Assembly (NCBI GenBank): GCA_041908445.1
Contig: JAYRFK010000052.1
Coordinates: 1-64,000, forward strand
Direction: 5' to 3'
Source: JAEUJM01 sp041908445
Lineage (GTDB): Bacteria; Actinomycetota; Acidimicrobiia; Acidimicrobiales; DATDAH01
DNA: 64,000 bases
Shown here: positions 31,710-40,330 of the stretch, one piece after another
Numbering within the stretch: the first letter of the stretch is position 1
Layout of the letters: every line of letters starts with the position of its first letter
Program-made: the position numbers and the translations under genes
The notes under the pieces: model-generated
Database searches by the model: none
The model's input: only the letters and a program-made list of their open reading frames with translations
Told to the model about the DNA's origin: nothing

Positions 31710-33935
31710 TCAGAAGGCGAGGAGGTCCCGGGCGGCGGCCTCGATGTCGGCCACCTGCGGGAGGATGGCGTCCTCGAGGGTCGGCTCGTAGGCCACGTGG
31801 CAGTCCTGCGCCGCCACGCGGCGCACGGGGGCGTCGAGGTCGCAGAACAGCTCGTCGGCGATCCACGCCGCCACCTCGGCGCCCCAGCCGCCGGTGCGGA
31901 CGTCCTCGTGGACGACCAGGGCGCGCCCGGTGCGGCGCACCGAGTCGGCCACGAGCTCGTGGTCCCACGGGCTGATCGTGCGCAGGTCGATCACCTCGAC
32001 CTCCCGGCCGGCGCCGCCCCGGTCGGCGTCCGCCGCCAGGGCCTCGGCCACGACGAGCGACTTCTGCACCGTGGCGCCCCAGGTGACGACGGTCAGGTGG
32101 CGGCCCGGCCGGCGGACCGCACCCGACCCGAACGGCACGACGTGGTCGTCGCCCGGGTACGGGTCGGCGGCGTAGGGCTGGCGGAGGAGGTGCTTGTGCT
32201 CGCAGAACAGCACCGGGTCCTCGGCCCGGAAGGCGGTGCGCAGGAGGCCGACGGCGTCGCGCGTCCGTGACGGGAAGGCCACGACGAGGCCGGGCACGTG
32301 GGCGAAGATCGACTCGCCGCACTGGGAGTGCCAGATCGCCCCGCCGGTGAGGTAGCCGCCGATGGGCACCCGCAGCACCATCGGGCAGGTGAAGGCACCG
32401 TTCGACCGCCAGCGGATCGTCGCGGCCTCGCTCTTGATCTGCTGGGTGGCGGGCCAGATGTAGTCGAAGAACTGGATCTCGGGCGCCGGCCGCAGGCCCC
32501 GGAGCGCCTGGCCGACGGCGCGACCGACGATGTTGGCCTCGGCCAGCGGGGTGTTGTAGCAGCGGGCCTGGCCGAACTCGCGCTGCAGCCCGTGGGTCGT
32601 CCCGAACACGCCACCCTTGCCCTCGAGCTCGGCGAGCACCGCCTCGCGGGCGTCGGCCACGTCCTCGCCGAAGACCCGGATCCGCTCGTCGGCGGCCATG
32701 AGCTCGTGCAGGGCGCGGTTGACCGCGTCGCCGAGCGGGACCGGGTCGCCGCCCGCCTCGGGCCCGGTCGGCCCGGTCGGCTCGGGGGGCTCGGGGGGCT
32801 CGACCACCTCCGGCAGGCGCACCACGTCCCGGGTCACCGTGGCCGGGTCCGGCCGGGCCGCGGCTCGGGCCGCGGTGGTGGCCTCGCCGACGACGGCTTT
32901 GGCCCTGGCACGCACCGCGGCCACGTCGTCGGTGGTCAGGACGCCGGCGTCGACCAGCGTCTCCGCCATCCGAGCGAGCGGGTCGTGGGCGGCCTCCCGG
33001 GCGAGCTCCTCGGCGGTGCGGTACTTCGACTGGGTGTCCGCCGACGAGTGCGAGTACGGGCGCGTCACCTCGGCGTGCAGGAGCGCCGGCCCCACGCCGG
33101 CGCGCACGTGGGCGATGGCCGAGGCCGCCTGGCGGCGCACGGCCCAGTAGTCCGTGCCGTCGAGGCGGTGCACCTCGAGGCCTGCGAAGCCCCGCACCAG
33201 GTCGGCCACCGGCGCCGGCGCCTGGTCGGCGGTCGGCACCGAGATGGCGTAACCGTTGTCGGCCACCACGTAGAGCACGGGCAGGTGGAGGGTGCAGGCG
33301 GTGTTGAGGCTCTCCCAGAACTCGCCCTCCGAGCACGCCCCCTCCCCCAACGAGACGTACGTGAGCTCGTCGCCGTGGGCCCGGCACCCGGGCAGGTCGG
33401 GGCGTCGGGACAGGTACCGGCTGGCCTCGGCGCAGCCGACCGCCGGCAGGCACTGGCTGCCCGTGGGGCTCGACTGGGTCACGACGTTGAGGCGGGCCGA
33501 GCCCCAGTGCGCCGGCATCTGCCGCCCGCCCGAGGCCGGGTCCTCGGCCGAGCCGAGGGCCTGGAGCAGCACCTCGTAGGGGGTGACCCCGAGGCCGAGC
33601 ACGAGCGCGAGGTCGCGGTAGTAGGGGAAGAACCAGTCGTAGCCCGGCCGCAGGTGGCGGGCGAGGGCGAGCAGCAGGGCCTCGTGGCCCGCGCCGGAGA
33701 TCTGGAAGAAGACCTCGCTGCGCTTCTGGAGGTTGATCTCCCGGTCGTCGATGGCCCGCGAGACGCAGGCCAGGCAGAGGTCCTCCAGCGCCTCGCGGAC
33801 GGGCACGCCGCGGACGTCCACCCCGGCAGCCCGCTCGAGCGCACCCTCGGGCAGGAGGCGCTCGGCCAGCGCCGCCCGGTCGGCGTCGCGCCCGTCGGGC
33901 CCGACCTCGTCCGTGGTCTCCTCGGTCGCGGTCAC
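31710..33935 (-). CDS. Branched-chain 2-oxoacid dehydrogenase E1, alpha and beta chains fused
   Basis: 741 residues. Residues about 1-340 are E1-alpha: SGAGHEALLLALARHL, FPYYRD, the thiamine diphosphate region VSLGEGACSEGEFWESLN with VVADNGYAISVP, and RPYSHSSADTQSKYR typical of the branched-chain enzyme. After a Pro-rich linker, residues about 395-741 are E1-beta: ALHELMAADERIRVFGEDV, NTPLAEANIVG, EIQFFDYIWPA, HSQCGESIF and GWGAEV. Most bacteria have two genes. The GTG at 33935 overlaps the E2 stop and is preceded by GGAGGGGGAGG; an upstream GTG (33959) is less likely. With E2 it makes acyl-CoAs from valine, leucine and isoleucine. No E3 gene is nearby. Confidence 0.92.
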   Translation of the reverse strand: MTATEETTDEVGPDGRDADRAALAERLLPEGALERAAGVDVRGVPVREALEDLCLACVSRAIDDREINLQKRSEVFFQISGAGHEALLLALARHLRPGYDWFFPYYRDLALVLGLGVTPYEVLLQALGSAEDPASGGRQMPAHWGSARLNVVTQSSPTGSQCLPAVGCAEASRYLSRRPDLPGCRAHGDELTYVSLGEGACSEGEFWESLNTACTLHLPVLYVVADNGYAISVPTADQAPAPVADLVRGFAGLEVHRLDGTDYWAVRRQAASAIAHVRAGVGPALLHAEVTRPYSHSSADTQSKYRTAEELAREAAHDPLARMAETLVDAGVLTTDDVAAVRARAKAVVGEATTAARAAARPDPATVTRDVVRLPEVVEPPEPPEPTGPTGPEAGGDPVPLGDAVNRALHELMAADERIRVFGEDVADAREAVLAELEGKGGVFGTTHGLQREFGQARCYNTPLAEANIVGRAVGQALRGLRPAPEIQFFDYIWPATQQIKSEAATIRWRSNGAFTCPMVLRVPIGGYLTGGAIWHSQCGESIFAHVPGLVVAFPSRTRDAVGLLRTAFRAEDPVLFCEHKHLLRQPYAADPYPGDDHVVPFGSGAVRRPGRHLTVVTWGATVQKSLVVAEALAADADRGGAGREVEVIDLRTISPWDHELVADSVRRTGRALVVHEDVRTGGWGAEVAAWIADELFCDLDAPVRRVAAQDCHVAYEPTLEDAILPQVADIEAAARDLLAF

Positions 33936-35191
33936 CCTCCCCCTCCGATCTCCGCCCACCAGTCCCGCTCTTCGAGCACCTCGCGCACCCGGGCGAGGAA
34001 GGCCGAGGCGTAGGCCCCGTCCATGGCCCGGTGGTCGAAGGCCAGGGCCAGGTTCCCCACCGGGTGGAACGCCAGCGCGTGGCCCCCGTCGTCGAGGGCC
34101 ACGGCGACCGGGCGGACCTTGACCCCGTCGGTGGAGAGGATCGCCACCTGGGGCTGGTTGATGATGGGCCCCGTCAGCAGGGTGCCGTAGCGGCCGGCGT
34201 TGGTGATGGTGAAGGTGCCGCCCGCCATCTCGTCGGGGCCGATCGAGCGGGCGCGGGCCGCGGCGGACCGCTCGGCGATGACCTCGGCGAGCGCGGGCAG
34301 CCGCAGCCGGTCGGCGGCGCGGACCACCGGCACGACGAGCCCCTCGAAGTCGAGGTCGACCGCGATGCCGAGGTGGACGTGGGTGTGCACGTCGAGGCCG
34401 TCCCCCGCCACCCGTGCGTTCATGATCGGGAAGTCGGCGAGCGCAGAAATGGCGGCCCGGGCGATGAAGGGCAGCCAGGTGAGCCCGGCCGCCTCCCTCG
34501 GCCCGGCGACCCGCTGGTAGTCGACGTCGGCGACCACGAGCGTGTGGGCGGCGGTGGCCAGCGAGGCGGTCATGCGCTCGGCGATGGTGCGCCGCATCGG
34601 GGTGAACACCACGTGGTCGACGTCGGGGTCGGGCGGCGCCGCCTCGCGCTCGGCGATGGCGGCGAGGACGTCGTCACGGGTGACCCGCCCGCCGTGGCCC
34701 GAGCCGGCCAGGGTGGCCAGGTCGAGGTCGTGCTCGGCGGCGAGGCGGCGGACGACGGGCGAGCGGAAGGCGGCGGGGCCCGCCCCGCCCCGGGCGACGG
34801 TCGTCGTGGTCGCCGCCGGCGCCCGGGCCCCGTCGACCGGCGGCGGCGCCGACGGCTCGGCCGGTGGTGGGGGCATCGACGCGGGTGGCGCCGCGACGTC
34901 TGCGCCGGCCGCACCGGCCGCGCCGTCCGCGCCGTCGAGGCGGATGTGCGCCAGCGGGACGCCGATGGCCACGGTCTCGCCCTCGCCGACCAGGACCGCC
35001 GCCAGCACCCCGCTGGCGGGCGCCGGGACGTCGGCGTCCACCTTGTCGGTGGAGATCTCGAGCAGCGGGTCGTCCTCGTCGACGGCCTCGCCCGGCGCCT
35101 TCAGCCAGGCCGTCACGGTGCCCTCGGTGACGGTCTCGCCCAGCTGGGGCATGGTCACCACGACCAGGCCCCCGTCCTCGGGTTCGGCCAT
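33932..35191 (-). CDS. Dihydrolipoamide acyltransferase E2 of the branched-chain 2-oxoacid complex
   Basis: 419 residues. The lipoyl domain (about 8-85) has its Lys50 in EISTDKVDADVPAP. A Pro/Ala linker leads to the E1/E3-binding domain (SPVVRRLAAEHDLDLATLAGSGHGGRVTRDDV). The catalytic domain ends with DHRAMDGA (His387, Asp391). It transfers acyl groups to CoA. First gene of the operon: TAGCGT (35228-35233, minus strand) would give a leader of about 30 nt with a G-rich ribosome site. Downstream E1 overlaps by 4 bp. Confidence 0.93.
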   Translation of the reverse strand: MAEPEDGGLVVVTMPQLGETVTEGTVTAWLKAPGEAVDEDDPLLEISTDKVDADVPAPASGVLAAVLVGEGETVAIGVPLAHIRLDGADGAAGAAGADVAAPPASMPPPPAEPSAPPPVDGARAPAATTTTVARGGAGPAAFRSPVVRRLAAEHDLDLATLAGSGHGGRVTRDDVLAAIAEREAAPPDPDVDHVVFTPMRRTIAERMTASLATAAHTLVVADVDYQRVAGPREAAGLTWLPFIARAAISALADFPIMNARVAGDGLDVHTHVHLGIAVDLDFEGLVVPVVRAADRLRLPALAEVIAERSAAARARSIGPDEMAGGTFTITNAGRYGTLLTGPIINQPQVAILSTDGVKVRPVAVALDDGGHALAFHPVGNLALAFDHRAMDGAYASAFLARVREVLEERDWWAEIGGGG

Positions 35192-35262
35192 GCGCGCCCC
35201 CCCTGAGCGGCGTCGTGCGTCAGCGACACGCTACCCACCCCGGGCCGCTCCCAGCCCTCGAC

Positions 35263-35276
35263 GGGACGTTGGCCTC
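35263..35276 (+). promoter_or_regulatory. Weak DosR/DevR-like box upstream of the beta-CASP gene
   Basis: GGGACGTTGGCCTC keeps the GGGACGTT half of the nifJ box but departs at two positions of the other half. It ends 36 nt before the GTG at 35312, and GACGCT at 35300-35305 is -10-like. Geometry agrees with the stronger boxes; the sequence alone would not be convincing. Confidence 0.35.
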
Positions 35277-35311
35277 TTGCCAGCGGCGCGACGACCCACG
35301 ACGCTGGCCTC

Positions 35312-36730
35312 GTGGCCCCCCTCCCCCCCACCCTCACCTTCCTCGGTGCCGCCCGCACGGTCACCGGCTCGAAGCACCTGATCGAGGCCGACGGGCGTCG
35401 CGTCCTCGTGGACTGCGGGTTGTACCAGGGGCCGAAGTACCTCCGCGAGCGCAACTGGGCCCCACTGCCCGTCGACCCGGCGTCGCTCGACGCGGTCGTG
35501 CTCACCCACGCCCACATCGACCACTGCGGGTACGTGCCCCGCCTGGTGAACGACGGCTTCACCGGTCCGGTGTTCGCCACCGCCGGCACCCGGCGCCTCG
35601 CGGGCATCGTCCTCCCCGACAGCGGCCACCTCCACGAGGAGGAGGCCCGGTTCGCGAACCGCCGGGGCTACTCCAAGCACCACCCGGCACTGCCGCTCTA
35701 CACCGAGGACGACGCCGTCGCCGCCCTGGCGCAGTTCACCGACCTGCCCTGGGGGCGGGAGACCGAGGTCGCGCCGGGCATCGTCGTCCACCCCCACCGG
35801 GCGGGCCACATCCTCGGGGCGGCGTCCCTCCTCGTCCGCCTCGGCGACCGGCGGGTGGCCTTCAGCGGCGACCTCGGGCCCCACGACCACCCCCTGCTCC
35901 CCCCGCCCGAGCCCATCGCCGCGGCGGACGTGGTCATCGTCGAGTCGACCTACGGCGACGAGTCCCGCCCGGAGTCCGAGGCCCTCCAGCAGCTCGCCGA
36001 GGTCGTGAACCGGGTGGCCGGCCGCGGCGGCGTGCTGGTGGTCCCCGCCTTCGCCGTGGACCGCACCGAGGTCGTCCTCTGGCACCTCCAGGAGCTCCAG
36101 CGGACCGGCGCGGTGCCGGCGCTGCCGGTGTTCGTCGACAGCCCCATGGCCAGCCGGGCCCTCGCCGCCTACACCGAGGCCGCGGCCGCCCACGACCACG
36201 ACCTGCGACCCGAGCTCTGGGACACGCCCCTCTTCTCCGACCTCGACCTCCACCAGGCCCACACCCGCGAGGAGTCGATGGTCCTCGACGAGCGCCACGG
36301 GCCGTTCATCCTCGTCTCGGCCTCGGGCATGGCCACCGGCGGGCGGATCCTCCACCACCTCGCCGCCCGGATCGGCGACCCCCGCAACGTCGTCCTCCTC
36401 GTCGGGTTCCAGGCGCCGGGCACCCGGGGCGCCGCCCTCGCAGACGGCACCCGCAACCTGAAGATGTTCGGGCTCTACCACCGGGTCCGCGCCGATGTCG
36501 CCCGGCTCGTGCTGTCGGCTCACGCCGACCGCGACGACCTGCTCGACTGGGTGGGCACGGGCACGACCCCGCCGGAGACGGTCTTCGTGGTGCACGGCGA
36601 GCTCGACGCCGCCGAGGCGATGGCCGACGGCATCGACCGCGAGCTCGACCTGCCGGCGGTGGTCCCCCGCAACGGCGAGCGCGTCCGCCTCGACGGCGGT
36701 CACGGGATGGGGACGGCGACCACCGGGTAG
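35312..36730 (+). CDS. Metallo-beta-lactamase-fold beta-CASP RNA hydrolase
   Basis: 472 residues. The zinc site motif HAHIDH is at residues 66-71. The beta-CASP signature follows: VVIVESTYGDES, VVPAFAVDRTE, VFVDSPMA, SASGMATGGRILHHL, LVGFQAPGTRGAALADG, and LSAHADRDDLLDWV with VVHGELDAAEAM at the end. The family includes CPSF-like and RNase J-like RNases and stand-alone 'MBL fold RNA metallo-hydrolases', to which this is closest. Cytoplasmic; exo- or endonuclease activity on RNA is expected by family. GTG start. Confidence 0.9.
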   Translation: MAPLPPTLTFLGAARTVTGSKHLIEADGRRVLVDCGLYQGPKYLRERNWAPLPVDPASLDAVVLTHAHIDHCGYVPRLVNDGFTGPVFATAGTRRLAGIVLPDSGHLHEEEARFANRRGYSKHHPALPLYTEDDAVAALAQFTDLPWGRETEVAPGIVVHPHRAGHILGAASLLVRLGDRRVAFSGDLGPHDHPLLPPPEPIAAADVVIVESTYGDESRPESEALQQLAEVVNRVAGRGGVLVVPAFAVDRTEVVLWHLQELQRTGAVPALPVFVDSPMASRALAAYTEAAAAHDHDLRPELWDTPLFSDLDLHQAHTREESMVLDERHGPFILVSASGMATGGRILHHLAARIGDPRNVVLLVGFQAPGTRGAALADGTRNLKMFGLYHRVRADVARLVLSAHADRDDLLDWVGTGTTPPETVFVVHGELDAAEAMADGIDRELDLPAVVPRNGERVRLDGGHGMGTATTG

Positions 36731-36739
36731 GTTCGGGCG

Positions 36740-37129
36740 ATGGCACGAGATCGTTCCGCCGTCCTCGCCAAGCGGGCCGCCCGGCGCTTCGCCATCGCCG
36801 GGTCCGTGGCGGTGGCCCAGGAGCTCGCCCCGGAGGCCACCGAGGCCGGCCGCAAGGTGCTGTGGCGCGTCGTCGCGTTCGCGTCCGGCAGCGTCGCCGC
36901 CCTGGTGTCGCACCAGGTGGTGAAGTTCGCCTTCGAGCGAATCACCGGGCACAAGGACACCCCCGACCCGATGGACCCGGACACCCCGCTGACCCTCGCG
37001 TTGGGCTGGGCCGTGTCGATCGCCGTCGGTGTCGTGGTGGGCCGTCGGGTCGGTCAGCGCCTGGCCGAGAAGGGCTGGGAGAAGGCCTTCAACGAGCCGC
37101 CGCCCAAGCCCGCTCCCGCGGTCGACTGA
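36740..37129 (+). CDS. DUF4235-like small membrane protein
   Basis: 129 residues. An N-terminal Ala/Arg-rich helix is followed by two hydrophobic segments (about 42-62 and 85-103) and a short tail ending EKAFNEPPPKPAPAVD. The order (hydrophobic segment, linker with ERITGHKDTPDPMDPD, second segment, amphipathic helix) resembles DUF4235 proteins of actinobacteria; function unknown. TAGGTT six bases before the ATG lies on the preceding stop codon, suggesting leaderless transcription. Confidence 0.65.
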   Translation: MARDRSAVLAKRAARRFAIAGSVAVAQELAPEATEAGRKVLWRVVAFASGSVAALVSHQVVKFAFERITGHKDTPDPMDPDTPLTLALGWAVSIAVGVVVGRRVGQRLAEKGWEKAFNEPPPKPAPAVD

Positions 37130-37172
37130 CCCGGCCACCGAGCCGGCGCCGCCCCCGCCCTACGATCGGCGG

Positions 37173-38636
37173 GTGACCTCCGACACCACCGCGATCCCCC
37201 CGTCCGCGGTCCCGCAGTGGGACCACGAGGCCGACGTGGTGATCGTGGGCCACGGGGGCGCGGGCGCCTCCGCGGCCATCGAGGCCGCCCGGGCCGGGGC
37301 GGACACCCTCGTGCTCGAGCGCATGACCCGGGGCGGCGGCACGACCGCGCTCTCCACCGGCGTCGTCTACTTCGGCGGGGGCACCCGGGTGCAGCGGGCC
37401 TGCGGCTTCGAGGACACCGTCGAGGACATGGTCGCCCACGTCCGCCTCGCCGCCGGCCGCAACGCCGACGAGGAGAAGGTGCGGGCGTTCTGCGAGGGCA
37501 GCGTCGAGCACTTCGACTGGATGTGCGGCCTGGGCGTGGACTTCGCCGACACCTACGCGGCCGAGAAGTCGACCCACCCCTTCGGGCCCGAGACGCTCTA
37601 CTACAGCGGCAACGAGAAGGTACACCCCTTCGTCGAGGCCGCCCCGCCCGCACCCCGCGGCCACAAGCCGGCCCGGCCCGGCGAGGTCGGCGGCCACCTC
37701 ATGGAGTTCTTCCTGCGGGCCACCCACGAGGCCGGCGCCCGCGTGCTCAACGAGTGCCGGGTCGAGCGCCTCGTCCAGGACCCGGTCACCCGCCGGGTCG
37801 TGGGCGCCGTGGCGAACCACGACGGCACGGTCGTGCACGTGCGAGCCCGCCGGGGCCTGATCCTCGCCGCCGGCGGCTTCATCATGAACAAGGCGATGCT
37901 CGCCGAGCACGCCCCCGACCTGCTCGACGCCAATTGGGAGGCGGCCTCCCCCGCCGACGACGGCCTCGGCATCCGGGTGGGCCAGGGCGCCGGCGCCGAC
38001 GTGGCCAACATGAGCGAGGGCCTCGTCGTCAACGCCATCTACCCGCCGGGCACCCACTGCATGGGCGTGCTCGTCAACGCCCAGGGCCAGCGCTTCGTGA
38101 ACGAGGACGCGTACGTGGGCCGCACCACCGACGCCATGCTGCGCCGGGCCGACGGCCGCTGCTGGCTGATCCTCGACGACGAGATCCACGGGCCGACGCA
38201 GGCGTTCCACAAGGTGGCCGCGGTGGAGAACACCATCGCCGAGCTCGAGGCCGCGCTGGGGATCCCGGACGGCCAGCTCGTCCACACGGTCGAGACCTAC
38301 AACCGCTTCGCCGCGCAGGGTGAGGACCCGCTGTTCCACAAGGCAGCCGAGTTCCTGCGCCCGCTGGGCGAGGGCCCGTACGGCGCCCTCGACTGCACGA
38401 CCTCGGGCTCGATCTACGCCGGCTTCACGTTCGGCGGCCTCGCCACCCGTGCGTCGGGCGAGGTGCTCGACCCCACCGGCACCCCGATCCCCGGGCTCTA
38501 CGCCGCCGGCCGGGTGGCCGCCGGCCTGCCCCTCGAGGGCCGCACCTACGCCTCGGGCCTCTCCATCGGCGACGCCACCTTCTTCGGCCGGGTGTGCGGC
38601 CGCCACGCCGCCGCGGCGGCGCCCGTCGACGCCTGA
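37173..38636 (+). CDS. FAD-dependent fumarate reductase/3-ketosteroid dehydrogenase-like flavoprotein
   Basis: 487 residues. The dinucleotide-binding motif DVVIVGHGGAGASAAIEAARAG (about 21-42) begins it, followed by GGGTTALSTGVVYFGGG, and near the C-terminus GFTFGGLATRASGEVLD and GLYAAGRVAAGLPLEGRTYASGLSIGD, the capping and FAD segments of the fumarate reductase/succinate dehydrogenase flavoprotein family, which includes 3-ketosteroid delta1-dehydrogenases. Substrate cannot be set from sequence. GTG start with TACGAT (37161-37166) six bases upstream. Confidence 0.88.
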   Translation: MTSDTTAIPPSAVPQWDHEADVVIVGHGGAGASAAIEAARAGADTLVLERMTRGGGTTALSTGVVYFGGGTRVQRACGFEDTVEDMVAHVRLAAGRNADEEKVRAFCEGSVEHFDWMCGLGVDFADTYAAEKSTHPFGPETLYYSGNEKVHPFVEAAPPAPRGHKPARPGEVGGHLMEFFLRATHEAGARVLNECRVERLVQDPVTRRVVGAVANHDGTVVHVRARRGLILAAGGFIMNKAMLAEHAPDLLDANWEAASPADDGLGIRVGQGAGADVANMSEGLVVNAIYPPGTHCMGVLVNAQGQRFVNEDAYVGRTTDAMLRRADGRCWLILDDEIHGPTQAFHKVAAVENTIAELEAALGIPDGQLVHTVETYNRFAAQGEDPLFHKAAEFLRPLGEGPYGALDCTTSGSIYAGFTFGGLATRASGEVLDPTGTPIPGLYAAGRVAAGLPLEGRTYASGLSIGDATFFGRVCGRHAAAAAPVDA

Positions 38637-38644
38637 CGGGACCC

Positions 38645-38658
38645 GGGACTTTGGTCCC
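38645..38658 (+). promoter_or_regulatory. DosR/DevR-like box, best match in the window
   Basis: GGGACTTTGGTCCC, flanked by CC and TGG, fits the mycobacterial DosR consensus core GGGACTWWWGTCCC at all but one W. It ends 39 nt before the ATG at 38697; with TAGAGT (38683-38688) as -10 and a leaderless start the box covers about -38 to -51. Confidence 0.65.
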
Positions 38659-38696
38659 TGGCCGCGCCCGGGGCCGCGCTCGTAGAGTGCGACGCC

Positions 38697-38972
38697 ATGA
38701 GCGACAACGTCTACGACGGCCCGGCCAACCTCGTCACCAGCGTCGGTGACTCGTTCGCCACGTGCCACCTCGTCGCCCAGCTCGAGGGCGACGGTTGGAC
38801 GGGCGAGATCAGCGAGATCGCGTTCCGGACGCAGATGGTCCCGTTCCCGCTGAACGAGTCGGAGTGGCTGCGCATCGACGGCATCGAGGGCACGCCGGTG
38901 TTGAAGGTGAACGTGGCCGACGAGAAGGACGAGACCGCCAAGGTGTCGGCCGAGGGCAACCCCTTCGCCTGA
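38697..38972 (+). CDS. Small acidic protein under a dormancy-like box
   Basis: 91 residues, acidic, no signal or membrane segment, probably mostly beta strands (DSFATCHLVAQLEGDGWTG, IAFRTQMVPFPLN, EWLRIDGIEGTPVLKVNV). No family recognised. It has a leaderless-type promoter (TAGAGT eight bases before the ATG) and the clearest DosR-like box in the window. Convergent with the lipase gene across a hairpin at 38998-39031. Confidence 0.7.
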   Translation: MSDNVYDGPANLVTSVGDSFATCHLVAQLEGDGWTGEISEIAFRTQMVPFPLNESEWLRIDGIEGTPVLKVNVADEKDETAKVSAEGNPFA

Positions 38973-38997
38973 CCGCTGACCGCCTGACCGCTCGACC

Positions 38998-39031
38998 CCT
39001 GGCCGGCCGCCGCCGCGGCGCCGGCCGGGGC
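38998..39031. terminator. Bidirectional hairpin between convergent genes
   Basis: CCCTGGCCGGC (38998-39008) pairs with GCCGGCCGGGG (39021-39031), 11 bp including one T-G wobble, with a 12-nt GC-rich loop, in the gap between the small acidic protein gene and the lipase gene. Confidence 0.6.
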
Positions 39032-39036
39032 GCGCG

Positions 39037-39819
39037 CTACAGCGCGAAGCAGTTCAGGGTGATGGCCCGGTGGGCCAGCGCGTCCTGGATGCCGCTGTAG
39101 ACCGTGCCGTCGTAGGGCAGGGCCACGTGGCCCACCGACCGCAGCGGGCACTGCTTCTGCACCTTGACGTTGGTGTTGTTGCCGTCGTCGTTCAGGAACG
39201 AGGTGGTGAACGGCTGCACGATGCCGTCGTTGACCGACGCGATGTTCGTGTAGCGGACGTTACCGATGGTGTCGTCGCCGGCGTTGAGGGCGGCGAGGAA
39301 CGGCGAGCCGATCGTCATCTGGCGGCAGGCGACCACGCCGGCGCAGGTGCCGAGGCCGAGCAGGGTCAGCAGGTTGGCGACGGCGGCGCCGTAGTGCGGT
39401 GCGCCGAGGCTGATGGCGCTGTCGACGACGCTGGCACCGCCCCGGTACTTCAGGAAGTGGCGGATGACGAGGCCGCCCTGGCTGTGACCGATGAGGTCGA
39501 CCCGTGCGGCGCCGGTGCGGGCCCGCACCGCCGCGACCTTGGACGCGAGGTTGCCGGAGATGGTCCCGATGTCGCCGAGGCCGCTGCCCGGCAGCCCGAA
39601 GATGGTGACGTCGTACCCGTCGGCGCGGAGGCGGGCGGCGAGGGGCTCGTAGTAGACGCCGGCGAGGGTCTGGCCGGCCAGCGTCCCGGCCACGATGATC
39701 ACCGGGTCCCTGGTGGCCTCCGTGGCGCCCCGGGGCGCCGCCGACGCGGCTGCCATCGGCGCCAGGGCCGCGAGCAGCCCCGCCACCAGCATCGTCCCGA
39801 TCCACCGCCGTGCCCGCAT
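39037..39819 (-). CDS. Secreted alpha/beta-hydrolase, triacylglycerol lipase-like
   Basis: 260 residues. Signal peptide (about 1-28, AAASAAPR cleavage region). The fold shows DPVIIVAGTLAGQ, the nucleophile elbow GHSQGG (Ser113), and a late His in VGHVALPYDG; the catalytic Asp is probably the one in SVNDGIV. Four Cys residues in the second half probably make disulfides (GTCAGVVACRQ). It resembles secreted actinobacterial lipases (class I.7/LipA type). TACGCT with a GGAGGGG ribosome site upstream supports the start. Confidence 0.87.
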   Translation of the reverse strand: MRARRWIGTMLVAGLLAALAPMAAASAAPRGATEATRDPVIIVAGTLAGQTLAGVYYEPLAARLRADGYDVTIFGLPGSGLGDIGTISGNLASKVAAVRARTGAARVDLIGHSQGGLVIRHFLKYRGGASVVDSAISLGAPHYGAAVANLLTLLGLGTCAGVVACRQMTIGSPFLAALNAGDDTIGNVRYTNIASVNDGIVQPFTTSFLNDDGNNTNVKVQKQCPLRSVGHVALPYDGTVYSGIQDALAHRAITLNCFAL

Positions 39820-39910
39820 GGTCCCCTCCGGTCCCGCTCGCCCGTCCGGCCGCCAGCGTAGGCGGCGGCCGGCGGATCGACCGAACCCCGGGTGCCGCCG
39901 GTGGGCGCCC

Positions 39911-40330
39911 TCAGCCGGGCGGGCGCAGGCTGAGCGGTCCCTGCCCCTGGTTGATCATGAACGTCGCCGCGTCCTCGAAGTACGCGAGCAGCTCGGCCTT
40001 GGTGGCGTCATCGGCGTCGGACGCCTCGACCGCTGCCGCCATGTGGCGCATCCACGCGTCGCGCTCGGCCTGACCCACGGTGAAGGGCAGGTGGCGGGCC
40101 CGCAGGCGCGGGTGGCCGCGCTCCTCGCTGTAGGTGCCGGGGCCGCCCCAGTACTGGCCGAGGAACAGGGCGAGGTGGCGCTTCCCGGGCTCGAGGTCCT
40201 CGGGGTACAGGGGCCGCAGCACGGGGTCGGGTTCGACGCCCTCGTAGAACCGCTCGACGAGGGTGTCGAACCAGGGCTGACCCCCGACCCGGTCGTAGAG
40301 CGTGTCGCCCGCCGGGCCCCCGTCGCTCAC
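39911..40330 (-). CDS. glbO: Group II truncated haemoglobin
   Basis: 139 residues. PWFDTLVERFYEGVEPDPVLRPLYPEDL, HLALFLGQYWGGP, RGHPRLRARH with proximal His80 at F8, and the group II marker Trp93 at G8 (ERDAWMRHM) are present. These globins bind O2, NO or peroxide tightly and are linked to redox or nitrosative stress or O2 delivery; GlbO of M. tuberculosis is the named relative. The GTG overlaps the stop of the upstream reductase-like gene by 4 bp (GTGA), so translation is coupled. Confidence 0.9.
   Translation of the reverse strand: MSDGGPAGDTLYDRVGGQPWFDTLVERFYEGVEPDPVLRPLYPEDLEPGKRHLALFLGQYWGGPGTYSEERGHPRLRARHLPFTVGQAERDAWMRHMAAAVEASDADDATKAELLAYFEDAATFMINQGQGPLSLRPPG

Noticed and set aside
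33936..33959. Upstream GTG start (33959) for the fused E1
   Set aside because: The GTG at 33935 has a strong GGAGGGGGAGG site and a 4-bp overlap with E2; the upstream codon would overlap E2 by 28 bp.
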